This document shows, piece by piece, positions 1-5,042 of a DNA stretch of 5,042 nt. Under the pieces are notes generated by a model. The model saw nothing but the letters and a program-made list of their open reading frames with translations. It was not told where the DNA came from and did not search any database. Position numbers and translations under genes: made by a program. This DNA comes from Aquirhabdus sp. GTDB lineage: Bacteria > Pseudomonadota > Gammaproteobacteria > Pseudomonadales > Moraxellaceae. Position 1 is the first letter of the stretch, and the number at the start of each line of letters is the position of its first letter. The stretch lies in the NCBI GenBank assembly GCA_030150595.1, contig JASLFQ010000246.1:1-5042 (forward strand), given 5' to 3'.

Positions 1-475
1 CCTGAATGCCAGTGAGCGCTTGATAAATTTTATCAGCTATCAAATGCGCAGCGGCACGCATGCGGTTCGCTGGAACATTCATCGTCTCACCCAAGATACG
101 GGTATTTTTTTGAATATCGACCAGTTCGTATTGAACACTAAAGCCATTACCAGAAGGACGAACCTGACCAACGACTACGTAAGGAATCTGAGCGTTTTGC
201 CAAACTTGTTGATTGGCTTCGACGTCTTGGCTTGTTGTTGGCTGAGCTGGCAAATTCGCACTACTTGCAAACTTCCCTGAGCGTTGTAAATCACTTTGGA
301 TAATCGGTTGTAATGTTGCATCAGATGCAAACGGCACAATCGCAATTTGAGGTGCTTGATCTGGCGCTTTTACAATCTCAAGTTGCAACTCTGCATGGCT
401 GATACCAATCGGCAATAAGCAGAACAAGATAATCGAGAAAGCACTATTTTTTATAAAAGAGCTTTGGCTGAGCAT
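1..475 (-). CDS. tolB: Tol-Pal system periplasmic protein TolB, N-terminal part (cut by the window edge)
   Basis: TolB is the periplasmic component of Tol-Pal; its N-terminal domain binds TolA and Pal, and a C-terminal beta-propeller (outside this window) binds Pal. The visible 158 codons begin with a Sec signal peptide: one Lys at residue 9, a hydrophobic core at about 11-25 (AFSIILFCLLPIGI) and a probable cleavage after SHA at residue 28. The mature part starts ELQLEI and continues with the family pattern IAIVPF, then LQRSGKF, then PYVVVGQV and a YELVD strand, which I recognise as the TolB D1 domain. The gene lies 50 bases downstream of tolA. I chose the ATG at 475 because GGAG lies 8 bases upstream and the resulting signal peptide has normal length. 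An in-frame ATG at 529 overlaps the tolA stop and would add 18 residues, so the start is not certain. The gene identity is secure. Confidence 0.95.
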   Translation of the reverse strand, partial: MLSQSSFIKNSAFSIILFCLLPIGISHAELQLEIVKAPDQAPQIAIVPFASDATLQPIIQSDLQRSGKFASSANLPAQPTTSQDVEANQQVWQNAQIPYVVVGQVRPSGNGFSVQYELVDIQKNTRILGETMNVPANRMRAAAHLIADKIYQALTGIQ

Positions 476-483
476 GGGTTTTA

Positions 484-487
484 CTCC
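484..487 (-). promoter_or_regulatory. Ribosome binding site of tolB (decides the start)
   Basis: On the minus strand TTGGAG is followed by TAAAACCC and then ATG, so GGAG lies 8 bases from the start codon at 475. The motif and spacing are the same as at the 14-codon frame upstream of tolA. This supports the 475 start over the in-frame ATG at 529, which has no comparable site. Confidence 0.75.
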
Positions 488-525
488 AAGGTGAGTATTC
501 GGGTTATGGCTAAATTTAAAGTTAA

Positions 526-1767
526 TCATGATGAATGAAACGTAATCGTTGAAAACTTAACTTGTTCAAAAGTATCTGAATCACTTGGAACAGGTACTCC
601 ACTTAAATTTCTTAAAGCTTTAATACTCGCATCGAAATCATCATTGCCACTTGATGAAATAATGACAACACTAATCACTGAGCCATCAGTACTTAAGGTA
701 AATCGGGCCGTTGCTTTTAATCCAGAACTACCATTTGGTAAACGCCAAGCGCTTTTAATATGCGACTTAATCTGAGCGGCATATTTACCAATACTATTTG
801 CTTTAGCATTTGCGGCAACTTGTCCTTTTAGACTGCTCACGACATCATCATCATTACCCAATGATTGCGTTAAACGACGCTTTGCATCGGCAGCTTCTTT
901 AGCGGCTTTGAGTTTATCTGCTTTCTCTTGAGCTTTAGCATCTTTAAGAGTTTGTTCTTTGTCGGCTTTAGCATTAGCTTCTTTATCAGCTTTTTCTTTC
1001 GCTTTAGCATCTTTGAGTGCTTGCTCTTTGTCGGCTTTCTCTTGTGCAACTTTCGCTTCTTTCATTTCACGAACTTTTGCTGCTTTTGCATTTTCGGCTG
1101 CCTCTTTCGCAGCTTGTTTTTTTGCATCTTCAGCATCTTTCTTTTCTTGTGCCTTCTGAGCGGCAAGTGCTTGAGCTTTTTCTTCGGCTGCTTTGGCTTC
1201 TTTTGCAGCACGTTTTTCTTCTAATTCTGCTTTTAATTTATCAGCGTGCTGAGATTTTCTGAGTGCATATTCTCGTTCGATTTCAGCTTGTTTATCTGCA
1301 GCAGCTTGTTTTGCTGCTGTCGCTGCTTGTTCTGCGGCGATGGCTTGTGCTTTTGCTTGTTCAACTTTTTCTTGGTGTTTTACTGCGGCTAAGGTCGCGG
1401 CTTTTTCTGCAGCGGCAGCGGCGGCGGCAACTTCGGCGACATGTTCAGCCGTACGACGTTCGGCTTCTTCTTGCTTCTTAATTTGTTGTTTGACCTTTTG
1501 ATCAGGCATAGCACTTGGTGCTGGAGGTGGCGTAGCTGCGTTGTCTGTAGCTTTGGATGCAGAATTATCCGTTGAATTAGAAGGCATAATCACTGCTTGA
1601 ATATGCTTTGGAACGGGTAGAGGAGCTAGATTTTTGCCAAACCAGATGAATACAGTCAAAACGACAATATGCAGCAATACCGTAAAGGCAAGCGGAGCTC
1701 GATCAGAGGTGTAAGGCTTTACTACACCGTGAGGCTGTCTGGGAGATACTACGTTGATAGAGTTCAC
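526..1767 (-). CDS. tolA: Tol-Pal system protein TolA (inner-membrane anchored periplasmic rod)
   Basis: TolA transmits energy from the TolQ-TolR motor to TolB and Pal. The 413 residues show the three classical domains. Domain I is a short cytoplasmic tail and one transmembrane helix at about 25-43, with Thr29 and His33 placed like Ser18 and His22 of the E. coli helix that contacts TolQR. A Pro-rich linker follows (48-53 and 80-87). Domain II, about 90-300, is an Ala/Lys/Glu-rich helix with seven consecutive Ala at 114-120 and a 23-residue tandem repeat at 244-289. Domain III, about 305-413, has the family pattern Y(x)3I(x)3I(x)2AW (329-341) and an alpha/beta fold ending in KFSTITF. The protein contains no cysteine, so the disulfide of the E. 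coli C-terminal domain is absent. The start is GTG; no ATG, GTG or TTG lies in frame between the tolR stop and this codon, and the next Met is residue 61, beyond the membrane helix. The GTG has no clear ribosome binding site. Confidence 0.95.
   Translation of the reverse strand: MNSINVVSPRQPHGVVKPYTSDRAPLAFTVLLHIVVLTVFIWFGKNLAPLPVPKHIQAVIMPSNSTDNSASKATDNAATPPPAPSAMPDQKVKQQIKKQEEAERRTAEHVAEVAAAAAAAEKAATLAAVKHQEKVEQAKAQAIAAEQAATAAKQAAADKQAEIEREYALRKSQHADKLKAELEEKRAAKEAKAAEEKAQALAAQKAQEKKDAEDAKKQAAKEAAENAKAAKVREMKEAKVAQEKADKEQALKDAKAKEKADKEANAKADKEQTLKDAKAQEKADKLKAAKEAADAKRRLTQSLGNDDDVVSSLKGQVAANAKANSIGKYAAQIKSHIKSAWRLPNGSSGLKATARFTLSTDGSVISVVIISSSGNDDFDASIKALRNLSGVPVPSDSDTFEQVKFSTITFHSS
901..1038 (-). 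repeat. Tandem duplication of a 69-base unit inside the tolA rod domain
   Basis: Residues 244-266 and 267-289 of TolA are two copies of a 23-residue unit. The first 19 residues read KADKEQALKDAKAKEKADK and KADKEQTLKDAKAQEKADK, differing at two positions; the last four differ more (EANA against LKAA). At DNA level the 57-base core copies (982-1038 and 913-969) match at 49 positions by my count. The unit is a multiple of three bases, so gain or loss would change rod length by 23 residues and keep the frame. Confidence 0.85.
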
Positions 1768-1808
1768 AGTTTTGTTGTCAACATTAAATAATTTAAATAC
1801 AAATACAT
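1764..1808 (-). CDS. Possible 14-codon leader peptide, overlapping the tolA start
   Basis: In the 66 bases between tolR and tolA, an ATG at 1808 opens a frame encoding MYLYLNYLMLTTKL. Its TGA stop (1766-1764) shares two bases with the tolA GTG (1767-1765), giving a GTGA overlap. It is preceded by GGAG at 8 bases, a better initiation signal than tolA itself has. The likely role, inferred, is translational coupling: ribosomes terminating here would restart on the tolA GTG. I know of no family for this peptide, and its only visible property is richness in Leu and Tyr. It could be chance, but the combination of good ribosome binding site, ATG and exact stop/start overlap makes that less attractive. 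It lies one frame off from tolA. Confidence 0.45.
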   Translation of the reverse strand: MYLYLNYLMLTTKL

Positions 1809-1816
1809 AGCTCGAT

Positions 1817-1820
1817 CTCC
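1817..1820 (-). promoter_or_regulatory. Ribosome binding site ahead of the 14-codon frame upstream of tolA
   Basis: Minus strand TTGGAG, then ATCGAGCT, then ATG at 1808; GGAG lies 8 bases from that ATG. It lies about 50 bases from the tolA GTG, too far to serve it directly, so it probably loads ribosomes for the leader frame and serves tolA by coupling. Confidence 0.55.
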
Positions 1821-1833
1821 AACTTGTCGCTTG

Positions 1834-2283
1834 TTACAGCGGCTTTGTTGGAGGTTGTTCAGTCATCAATCCGACTTGTGGCAAACCACTAGACTGTAAT
1901 GTCGCCATTAAAGTCACCACATCCCCGTAAGGTGCCTTTTTGTCACCTCGAACCAGCACTAAAAGATGCGGATTTTTGACCTGCGCTTGGGTCAATTCGT
2001 CATGCAATTCAGATTGTGTGACTTCATGATCTTTTTCATTACCAAAACGTACCGACAACTTGCCATCAGCTTCCACCGTCACGATCGCTGGAGGCTCCTT
2101 TGAACTTGATAATGGATCGCTGACTGCTTTAGGCAAATCAACAGTCAGACCCGCAGTAATCATCGGCGCCGTCACCATAAAAATAACCAGCAGCACCAAC
2201 ATCACGTCAATATAAGGCACAACGTTCATATCGCTTTTCAGCGGTTTTTTGGCACGAACAAATGGACTTCCCGAAAGTGACAT
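1834..2283 (-). CDS. tolR: Tol-Pal system protein TolR (ExbD/TolR family)
   Basis: TolR is the stator partner of TolQ, with one transmembrane helix and a periplasmic domain, and helps convert proton flow into movement of TolA. The 149 residues fit the family. A basic cytoplasmic tail (RAKKPLKSD, 10-18) leads to NVVPYIDVMLVLLVIFMV; Asp26 in this helix (about 22-44) corresponds to the proton-binding Asp23 of E. coli TolR. The periplasmic part contains LTVDLP, the strand pattern AIVTVEADGKL, and ends with the family pattern GLPQVGLMTEQ near the C terminus. The start codon directly abuts the tolQ stop (TAAATG), and GAGG at 2292-2295 lies 8 bases upstream, inside the last tolQ codons, so the two genes are probably translationally coupled and made in fixed proportion. 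Confidence 0.97.
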   Translation of the reverse strand: MSLSGSPFVRAKKPLKSDMNVVPYIDVMLVLLVIFMVTAPMITAGLTVDLPKAVSDPLSSSKEPPAIVTVEADGKLSVRFGNEKDHEVTQSELHDELTQAQVKNPHLLVLVRGDKKAPYGDVVTLMATLQSSGLPQVGLMTEQPPTKPL

Positions 2284-2949
2284 TTAGCTTGCCTCACGTT
2301 GCAATAGGCCAGTCAACTCTTCCGCGAACAATACGCGTTGTTGGTACACCGCTTCACTTTTTGCGCTATAACGGTTAAATGCCAGAACCGCTGGAATCGC
2401 TGCAAATAAACCAATCGCCGTTGCAATCAAGGCCTCCGCAATACCAGGTGCAACCGCCGCGAGACTTGCTTGCTGCACTTGTGACAATCCCATAAAGGCA
2501 TTCATGATGCCCCAAACTGTACCGAGCAAACCGATATAAGGCGATACAGAACCAATGCTAGCAAGTAACGGCAAGCCTTGTTCTAACGGAATTTGTTGAC
2601 GAGAAAGAGAAACACGTAACATTCTTTCCGTTCCTGCTAAGCGTTCTTCACGGCTGACGCCTTTTTGACGCAACTTTACAAACTCAGAGAAGCCTTCATA
2701 AAAAATGGCTTCGTGACCACGTTTATTGGGATTGATTTGAGCATTTTGATAAAGCGTTTTTAATTCAGCACCTGACCAAAACACTTTTTCAAAGTGTTGA
2801 TCTTCTTTATTCGTTTTGCCATTTAAGATTTCAAGTTTGGCAATCAAATACCATCCATAAACTGATGCAGCAAAAAGGAGTAGCATGACAAACTTAACAA
2901 CAGCACTCGCATGAGCGATTAAATCAATAAAACTTAACGAAGGAGTCAT
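2284..2949 (-). CDS. tolQ: Tol-Pal system protein TolQ (ExbB/TolQ family proton channel)
   Basis: TolQ forms the multimeric proton-conducting ring of the Tol motor in the inner membrane, together with TolR. The 221 residues show three membrane helices: about 14-38, 128-153 and 165-190, with a large cytoplasmic loop between the first two. The MotA/TolQ/ExbB signature is clear: SIGSVSPYIGLLGTVWGIMNAF in helix 2 and APGIAEALIATAIGLFAAIPAV in helix 3. Thr143 and Thr176 match the conserved channel threonines of E. coli TolQ (145 and 178). An in-frame TGA lies three codons upstream, so the ATG at 2949 is the first available start. The upstream sequence AGTGATCGCCC gives only a weak Shine-Dalgarno match. 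ybgC ends 107 bases upstream and tolR abuts downstream. Confidence 0.97.
   Translation of the reverse strand: MTPSLSFIDLIAHASAVVKFVMLLLFAASVYGWYLIAKLEILNGKTNKEDQHFEKVFWSGAELKTLYQNAQINPNKRGHEAIFYEGFSEFVKLRQKGVSREERLAGTERMLRVSLSRQQIPLEQGLPLLASIGSVSPYIGLLGTVWGIMNAFMGLSQVQQASLAAVAPGIAEALIATAIGLFAAIPAVLAFNRYSAKSEAVYQQRVLFAEELTGLLQREAS
2292..2295 (-). promoter_or_regulatory. Ribosome binding site of tolR within the tolQ 3' end
   Basis: Minus strand GAGG followed by CAAGCTAA and the tolR ATG, spacing 8 bases. The site lies inside tolQ coding sequence, as expected for abutting operon genes. Confidence 0.7.
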
Positions 2950-3056
2950 GGGCGATCACTATACAAAACAAAAGGTTCAAAAATAAGAAAACTAATTAAT
3001 ACATATACAAAAACAATCATATCTTTGCAGCAAAAGGCGTGCTGAAGATGTGTAAA
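2950..3056 (-). other. ybgC-tolQ intergenic region, AT-rich
   Basis: These 107 bases are very AT-rich on the minus strand. I see no terminator hairpin and no coding frame of note. A TATAGT hexamer (2958-2963) resembles a -10 box and ends 8 bases before the tolQ ATG, but no good -35 hexamer stands 16-18 bases upstream of it. Whether tolQ has its own promoter cannot be decided from sequence alone. Confidence 0.4.
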
Positions 3057-3533
3057 TCAAATTAAACGTGCGCTTTGTATTAAATCACTAATTTTGCTTG
3101 GTAAACGACGAGGTCTTAAATTCGCATCACGACATGCGAGTTTAACTTGTGCAGACGCGATACTAATTCGCTTGGTCACGCCGTCAACTACATCGTCACG
3201 CTCAATGTTTTGCTGCAAAACAAAAGACGCAGCACCACATGAAACCGCCTCAATCGAAACGATGAGCAAGTTATCCATAACTGCGGGTTGGTGATAGGTG
3301 ATTTGTAGCTGATGAACCACAAAAGAAAAAGATGAGTTCGGTAAACTTTGATCAGCTTGTGGGTCAGTGCCTTTATCACCCGCTAGATAATGTTCAATAC
3401 CTTGCGAGCGTAACCACTCAGTCCGAACACGCTCCATATATTTAATATGATTTGCATGATAAACAATGCCGCCTGCATCCGTATCTTCGATGTAGACGCG
3501 AATCTGATAAGAAAACGATTTTTTATGCGGCAT
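3057..3533 (-). CDS. ybgC: Tol-Pal-associated acyl-CoA thioesterase YbgC (hotdog fold)
   Basis: YbgC is a cytoplasmic 4-hydroxybenzoyl-CoA-thioesterase-like enzyme that hydrolyses acyl-CoA thioesters, usually encoded first in the tol-pal operon. The N-terminal signature is intact: RVYIEDTDAGGIVYHANHIKYMERVRTEWL (12-41), with the catalytic Asp19 of the DTDAGG motif and His26. The C terminus has the family pattern LRPRRLP. At 158 residues it is longer than the E. coli protein as I remember it (134); about 13 of the extra residues sit in a polar loop around 51-68, before the FVV strand. A stop codon lies in frame 13 codons upstream with no ATG, GTG or TTG in between, so the start at 3533 is forced, yet the preceding bases (GCACTTATTCTT) contain no Shine-Dalgarno sequence. 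The distance from the Rieske gene suggests a promoter in the 233-base gap, but none is clear. Confidence 0.93.
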   Translation of the reverse strand: MPHKKSFSYQIRVYIEDTDAGGIVYHANHIKYMERVRTEWLRSQGIEHYLAGDKGTDPQADQSLPNSSFSFVVHQLQITYHQPAVMDNLLIVSIEAVSCGAASFVLQQNIERDDVVDGVTKRISIASAQVKLACRDANLRPRRLPSKISDLIQSARLI

Positions 3534-3766
3534 AAGAATAAGTGCTAATAAGTTAAACGAAGGACTGTCTTATTTTAAGGTGCATCGACAGAGAATTAAA
3601 CAGACAATCGGTAGAGCGCGTTATGGACTTTGGTAAAGTTTTGATCTTGTAGAACAATAAATCATCTATGCATCTACACTAATCTTGGAGGTGCACAAGC
3701 CACTGATATTAGGATACGAAAAAAAGAGTATTGTTTGGATGACATTTCCTTAAGATTTAAAAACTA
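3534..3766 (-). other. Intergenic region between the Rieske gene and ybgC, likely carrying the tol operon promoter
   Basis: This 233-base gap is the largest in the window and separates two probable transcription units. I looked for a promoter reading toward ybgC: near-consensus -10 hexamers exist (TTTAAT, TAAAAT), but none has a fair -35 hexamer at 16-18 bases, so I do not place one. No strong terminator hairpin is visible after the Rieske gene; a run of seven T on the minus strand (3719-3725) has no stem before it. A 14-base direct repeat overlaps the left end of the upstream gene. A sequence on the plus strand (3608-3617) resembles a tRNA D-arm but the rest of a tRNA is missing. Confidence 0.5.
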
Positions 3767-3780
3767 TTAAGATTTAAAAA
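3750..3780. repeat. 14-base direct repeat spanning the Rieske gene stop codon
   Basis: The plus-strand sequence TTAAGATTTAAAAA occurs at 3750-3763 and again at 3767-3780, a 17-base period. The second copy contains the last four codons and stop of the Rieske gene in reverse; the first lies just outside. It looks like a small slippage duplication of the gene's 3' end. Because the stop lies in the inner copy, the protein is not altered. Confidence 0.7.
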
Positions 3781-4099
3781 ATATGCCACCATCTGAATGC
3801 ACTTCAATGTTAATTTTGGTTAAAGACTGATTTTTGCACGGACCAAATACGCAAAATCCATCTTCAACTTGAAATAAAGCACCATGATTTGCACAGATCA
3901 AAAACTCTCGATCCATATCCATGAATTGATTTTCTTGAAATTCAAGACTGACGCCAAGATGTGGGCAGCGATTTAAATACGCATAAAACACACCGTCTCG
4001 CTGAGTAACGATCACTTCACCTTTTTGTGTATCAAAGCTACGCGCATCACGCTCATCGACTTGTTCAGTCTTGCAAATCATATCCATCAAGCTATCCAT
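3767..4099 (-). CDS. Small Rieske [2Fe-2S] domain protein
   Basis: A stand-alone Rieske ferredoxin-like protein of 110 residues, presumably a cytoplasmic electron carrier or redox subunit; its partner is unknown. The cluster ligands are clear: Cys45-Pro-His47 in RCPHLG and Cys69-x-x-His72 in ICANHGALF, 21 residues apart. The protein has no signal peptide or membrane helix. Two further cysteines follow in GFCVFGPC (83 and 88), where many Rieske proteins have GPA or similar. The start is uncertain: Met1, Met5 and Met7 are all possible, an in-frame TGA lies just upstream of Met1, and no good ribosome binding site is seen for any. It begins 23 bases after the kinase stop, so it is probably the second gene of that transcript. 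The Rieske assignment is sure; the physiological role is not. Confidence 0.9.
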   Translation of the reverse strand: MDSLMDMICKTEQVDERDARSFDTQKGEVIVTQRDGVFYAYLNRCPHLGVSLEFQENQFMDMDREFLICANHGALFQVEDGFCVFGPCKNQSLTKINIEVHSDGGIFFKS

Positions 4100-4122
4100 C
4101 CAATCAGTTCATCAAATCGGTC

Positions 4123-5042
4123 TTAGTTTTTCAGAGTTTTTTCTAAAATTTCAGCATATTGTTCACGGCGTAGACGAGCACCGAATTGACCAACAAGCGT
4201 AGATGCAATGGCAGTGGCTAGATAACCGCAATCACCCAACGTAAATCCACGACTTAGACCAAACAAAAATGCACCTGCAAACGCGTCGCCAGCACCATTG
4301 GTATCTAAGACTTGAGGTGCCACTTGTGGTGGTACGGCAATTCGCACATCGTCATAACCAATCATTGCACCGTCTGCGCCACGCGTCACAACGACTAAAG
4401 CACTGTGTTTTTGTAGTGCAATAATCGCGCCTTCCAAGGTTTCTTCGTTGGTAAACATCAGCGCTTCGTGTTCATTACAGAACAAAATATCGACGCCATC
4501 TCCAATTAAATCAACCAATCCTTCGCGTGCATATTGAACCATCGCTGGATCAGATAGGCTGATTGCGATTTTGGTTGATTGTGCTTGTTCGCGTGCATGA
4601 GCGCGGGCAGTACGAACGGCATCACGTGCTGTTTGACTGGTCGCCAGATAGCCTTCGATATATAGATATTGTGCATTTTGTAGTGGCGTCAGATCGACTT
4701 GATCGATCGACAAATCAGTCGTAATTCCTAAGAAGGTATGCATGGTGCGCTCGCCATCTGGAGTCACCAGAACCAAGCATGTGCCAGTTGTTCCATGACC
4801 TTCTGAAATTGGTGAAACGTGGACAGCGGCTGCAGCCAAATCTTTCAGATAAAACTTACCTAAATCATCATTACCCACGCGACAAGCGTAAAACGCCTGA
4901 CCGCCGAGTGCGCTAAAAGCATAAATCGTATTTGCGCCCGAACCACCGCTGACTTGACCTGCACTCGATGTATAAGCGTTTAGCGCAGCAGTGAGCTTTT
5001 GTTGAGCTTCTTGATCTGCCAATTGCATCATGCCTTTGGTCA
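4123..5042 (-). CDS. PfkB-family carbohydrate/adenosine kinase, N terminus cut by the window edge
   Basis: A ribokinase-fold kinase that transfers phosphate from ATP to a sugar or nucleoside; overall it resembles the bacterial adenosine-kinase-like branch, but the substrate cannot be fixed from sequence. 305 residues are visible. In order: LTKGxM-like entry (TKGMMQLAD) at the very edge, the glycine-rich substrate motif SGGSGANT near 31-38, LGGQAFYACRVGNDDLG, the TPDGERTMHTFLG segment near 93-105 that is typical of this branch, the NEHE motif (N-x-x-E, 189-192) linked to Mg and phosphate binding, and the second PfkB signature DTNGAGDAFAGAF near 246-258, with catalytic Asp252 (4285-4287). The ATG at 5031 is not the true start: the frame stays open to the edge and the first strand, with its conserved Gly/Asn/Asp residues, is missing, perhaps 25-35 residues. 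The C terminus is complete. The Rieske gene follows closely. Confidence 0.9.
   Translation of the reverse strand, partial: TKGMMQLADQEAQQKLTAALNAYTSSAGQVSGGSGANTIYAFSALGGQAFYACRVGNDDLGKFYLKDLAAAAVHVSPISEGHGTTGTCLVLVTPDGERTMHTFLGITTDLSIDQVDLTPLQNAQYLYIEGYLATSQTARDAVRTARAHAREQAQSTKIAISLSDPAMVQYAREGLVDLIGDGVDILFCNEHEALMFTNEETLEGAIIALQKHSALVVVTRGADGAMIGYDDVRIAVPPQVAPQVLDTNGAGDAFAGAFLFGLSRGFTLGDCGYLATAIASTLVGQFGARLRREQYAEILEKTLKN

Noticed and set aside
20..280. 86-codon plus-strand frame opposite tolB
   Set aside because: The minus strand here encodes the recognisable TolB N-terminal domain; the plus frame has no family resemblance.
928..1481. Several plus-strand open frames opposite tolA, rich in Leu, Phe, Ser or Ala
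   Set aside because: They are the reverse complement of the Ala/Lys/Glu-rich tolA rod, where the repetitive codons avoid stops on the other strand. No ribosome sites or recognisable domains.
1764..1808. Programmed -1 frameshift joining the 14-codon frame to TolA
   Set aside because: The tolA frame is indeed -1 relative to the leader and an AAAA run is present, but there is no proper slippery heptamer or downstream structure evident, and TolA needs no N-terminal extension. Coupled reinitiation is simpler.
3094..3379. Open frames on both strands within ybgC
   Set aside because: They overlap the clear hotdog thioesterase gene in other frames and show no domain.
3565..3591. Inverted repeat CTGTC / GACAG upstream of ybgC
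   Set aside because: Five base pairs with a 17-base loop are too weak to call an operator or terminator.
3608..3617. TCGGTAGAGC on the plus strand, like a tRNA D-arm
   Set aside because: The matching 5' half of the D-stem (GCTC) and a T-arm (GGTTCGA-like) are absent at the expected distances, and there is no acceptor stem. At most a chance match.
3674..3745. 23-codon minus-strand frame in the intergenic region (begins MSSKQYSFF)
   Set aside because: The purine-rich AAGGA sits only about one base before the ATG, too close for normal initiation, and nothing else supports it.
5029..5031. ATG at 5031 as the start of the kinase
   Set aside because: The frame remains open to the window edge and the residues before it (TKG) match the expected family continuation; the conserved first strand is missing, so the gene must begin outside.

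Overview
The window is a chromosomal stretch from a gammaproteobacterium, most likely Acinetobacter or another member of the Moraxellaceae. This placement rests on gene order, the look of the proteins and moderately AT-rich codon use, and no database search was possible. Every gene I accept lies on the minus strand, so transcription runs from high to low coordinates.

Layout in transcription order: a PfkB-family (adenosine-kinase-like) sugar/nucleoside kinase cut by the right edge (4123-5042); a small Rieske [2Fe-2S] protein 23 bases downstream (3767-4099); a 233-base intergenic region; then the Tol-Pal cluster ybgC (3057-3533), tolQ (2284-2949), tolR (1834-2283), tolA (526-1767) and the first 158 codons of tolB (1-475), which runs off the left edge. 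pal would be expected just beyond the window.

TolQ and TolR form the proton-motive-force motor in the inner membrane. TolA is the energised rod that spans the periplasm, and TolB is its periplasmic partner that hands over to Pal at the outer membrane. Together they constrict the outer membrane at division. YbgC is the acyl-CoA thioesterase usually encoded at the head of this operon. The kinase and the Rieske protein probably form a separate small operon with no evident functional link to Tol.

This is a largely ordinary, conserved core region, and I do not see a new system in it. The most interesting details concern translation. tolA has only a GTG start without a good ribosome binding site, preceded by a 14-codon open reading frame that has a good ribosome binding site and whose stop overlaps the tolA start (GTGA). 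tolB has a second possible start that overlaps the tolA stop (ATGA). ybgC and tolQ both lack a convincing Shine-Dalgarno sequence. TolA also carries a 23-residue tandem duplication in its helical rod.
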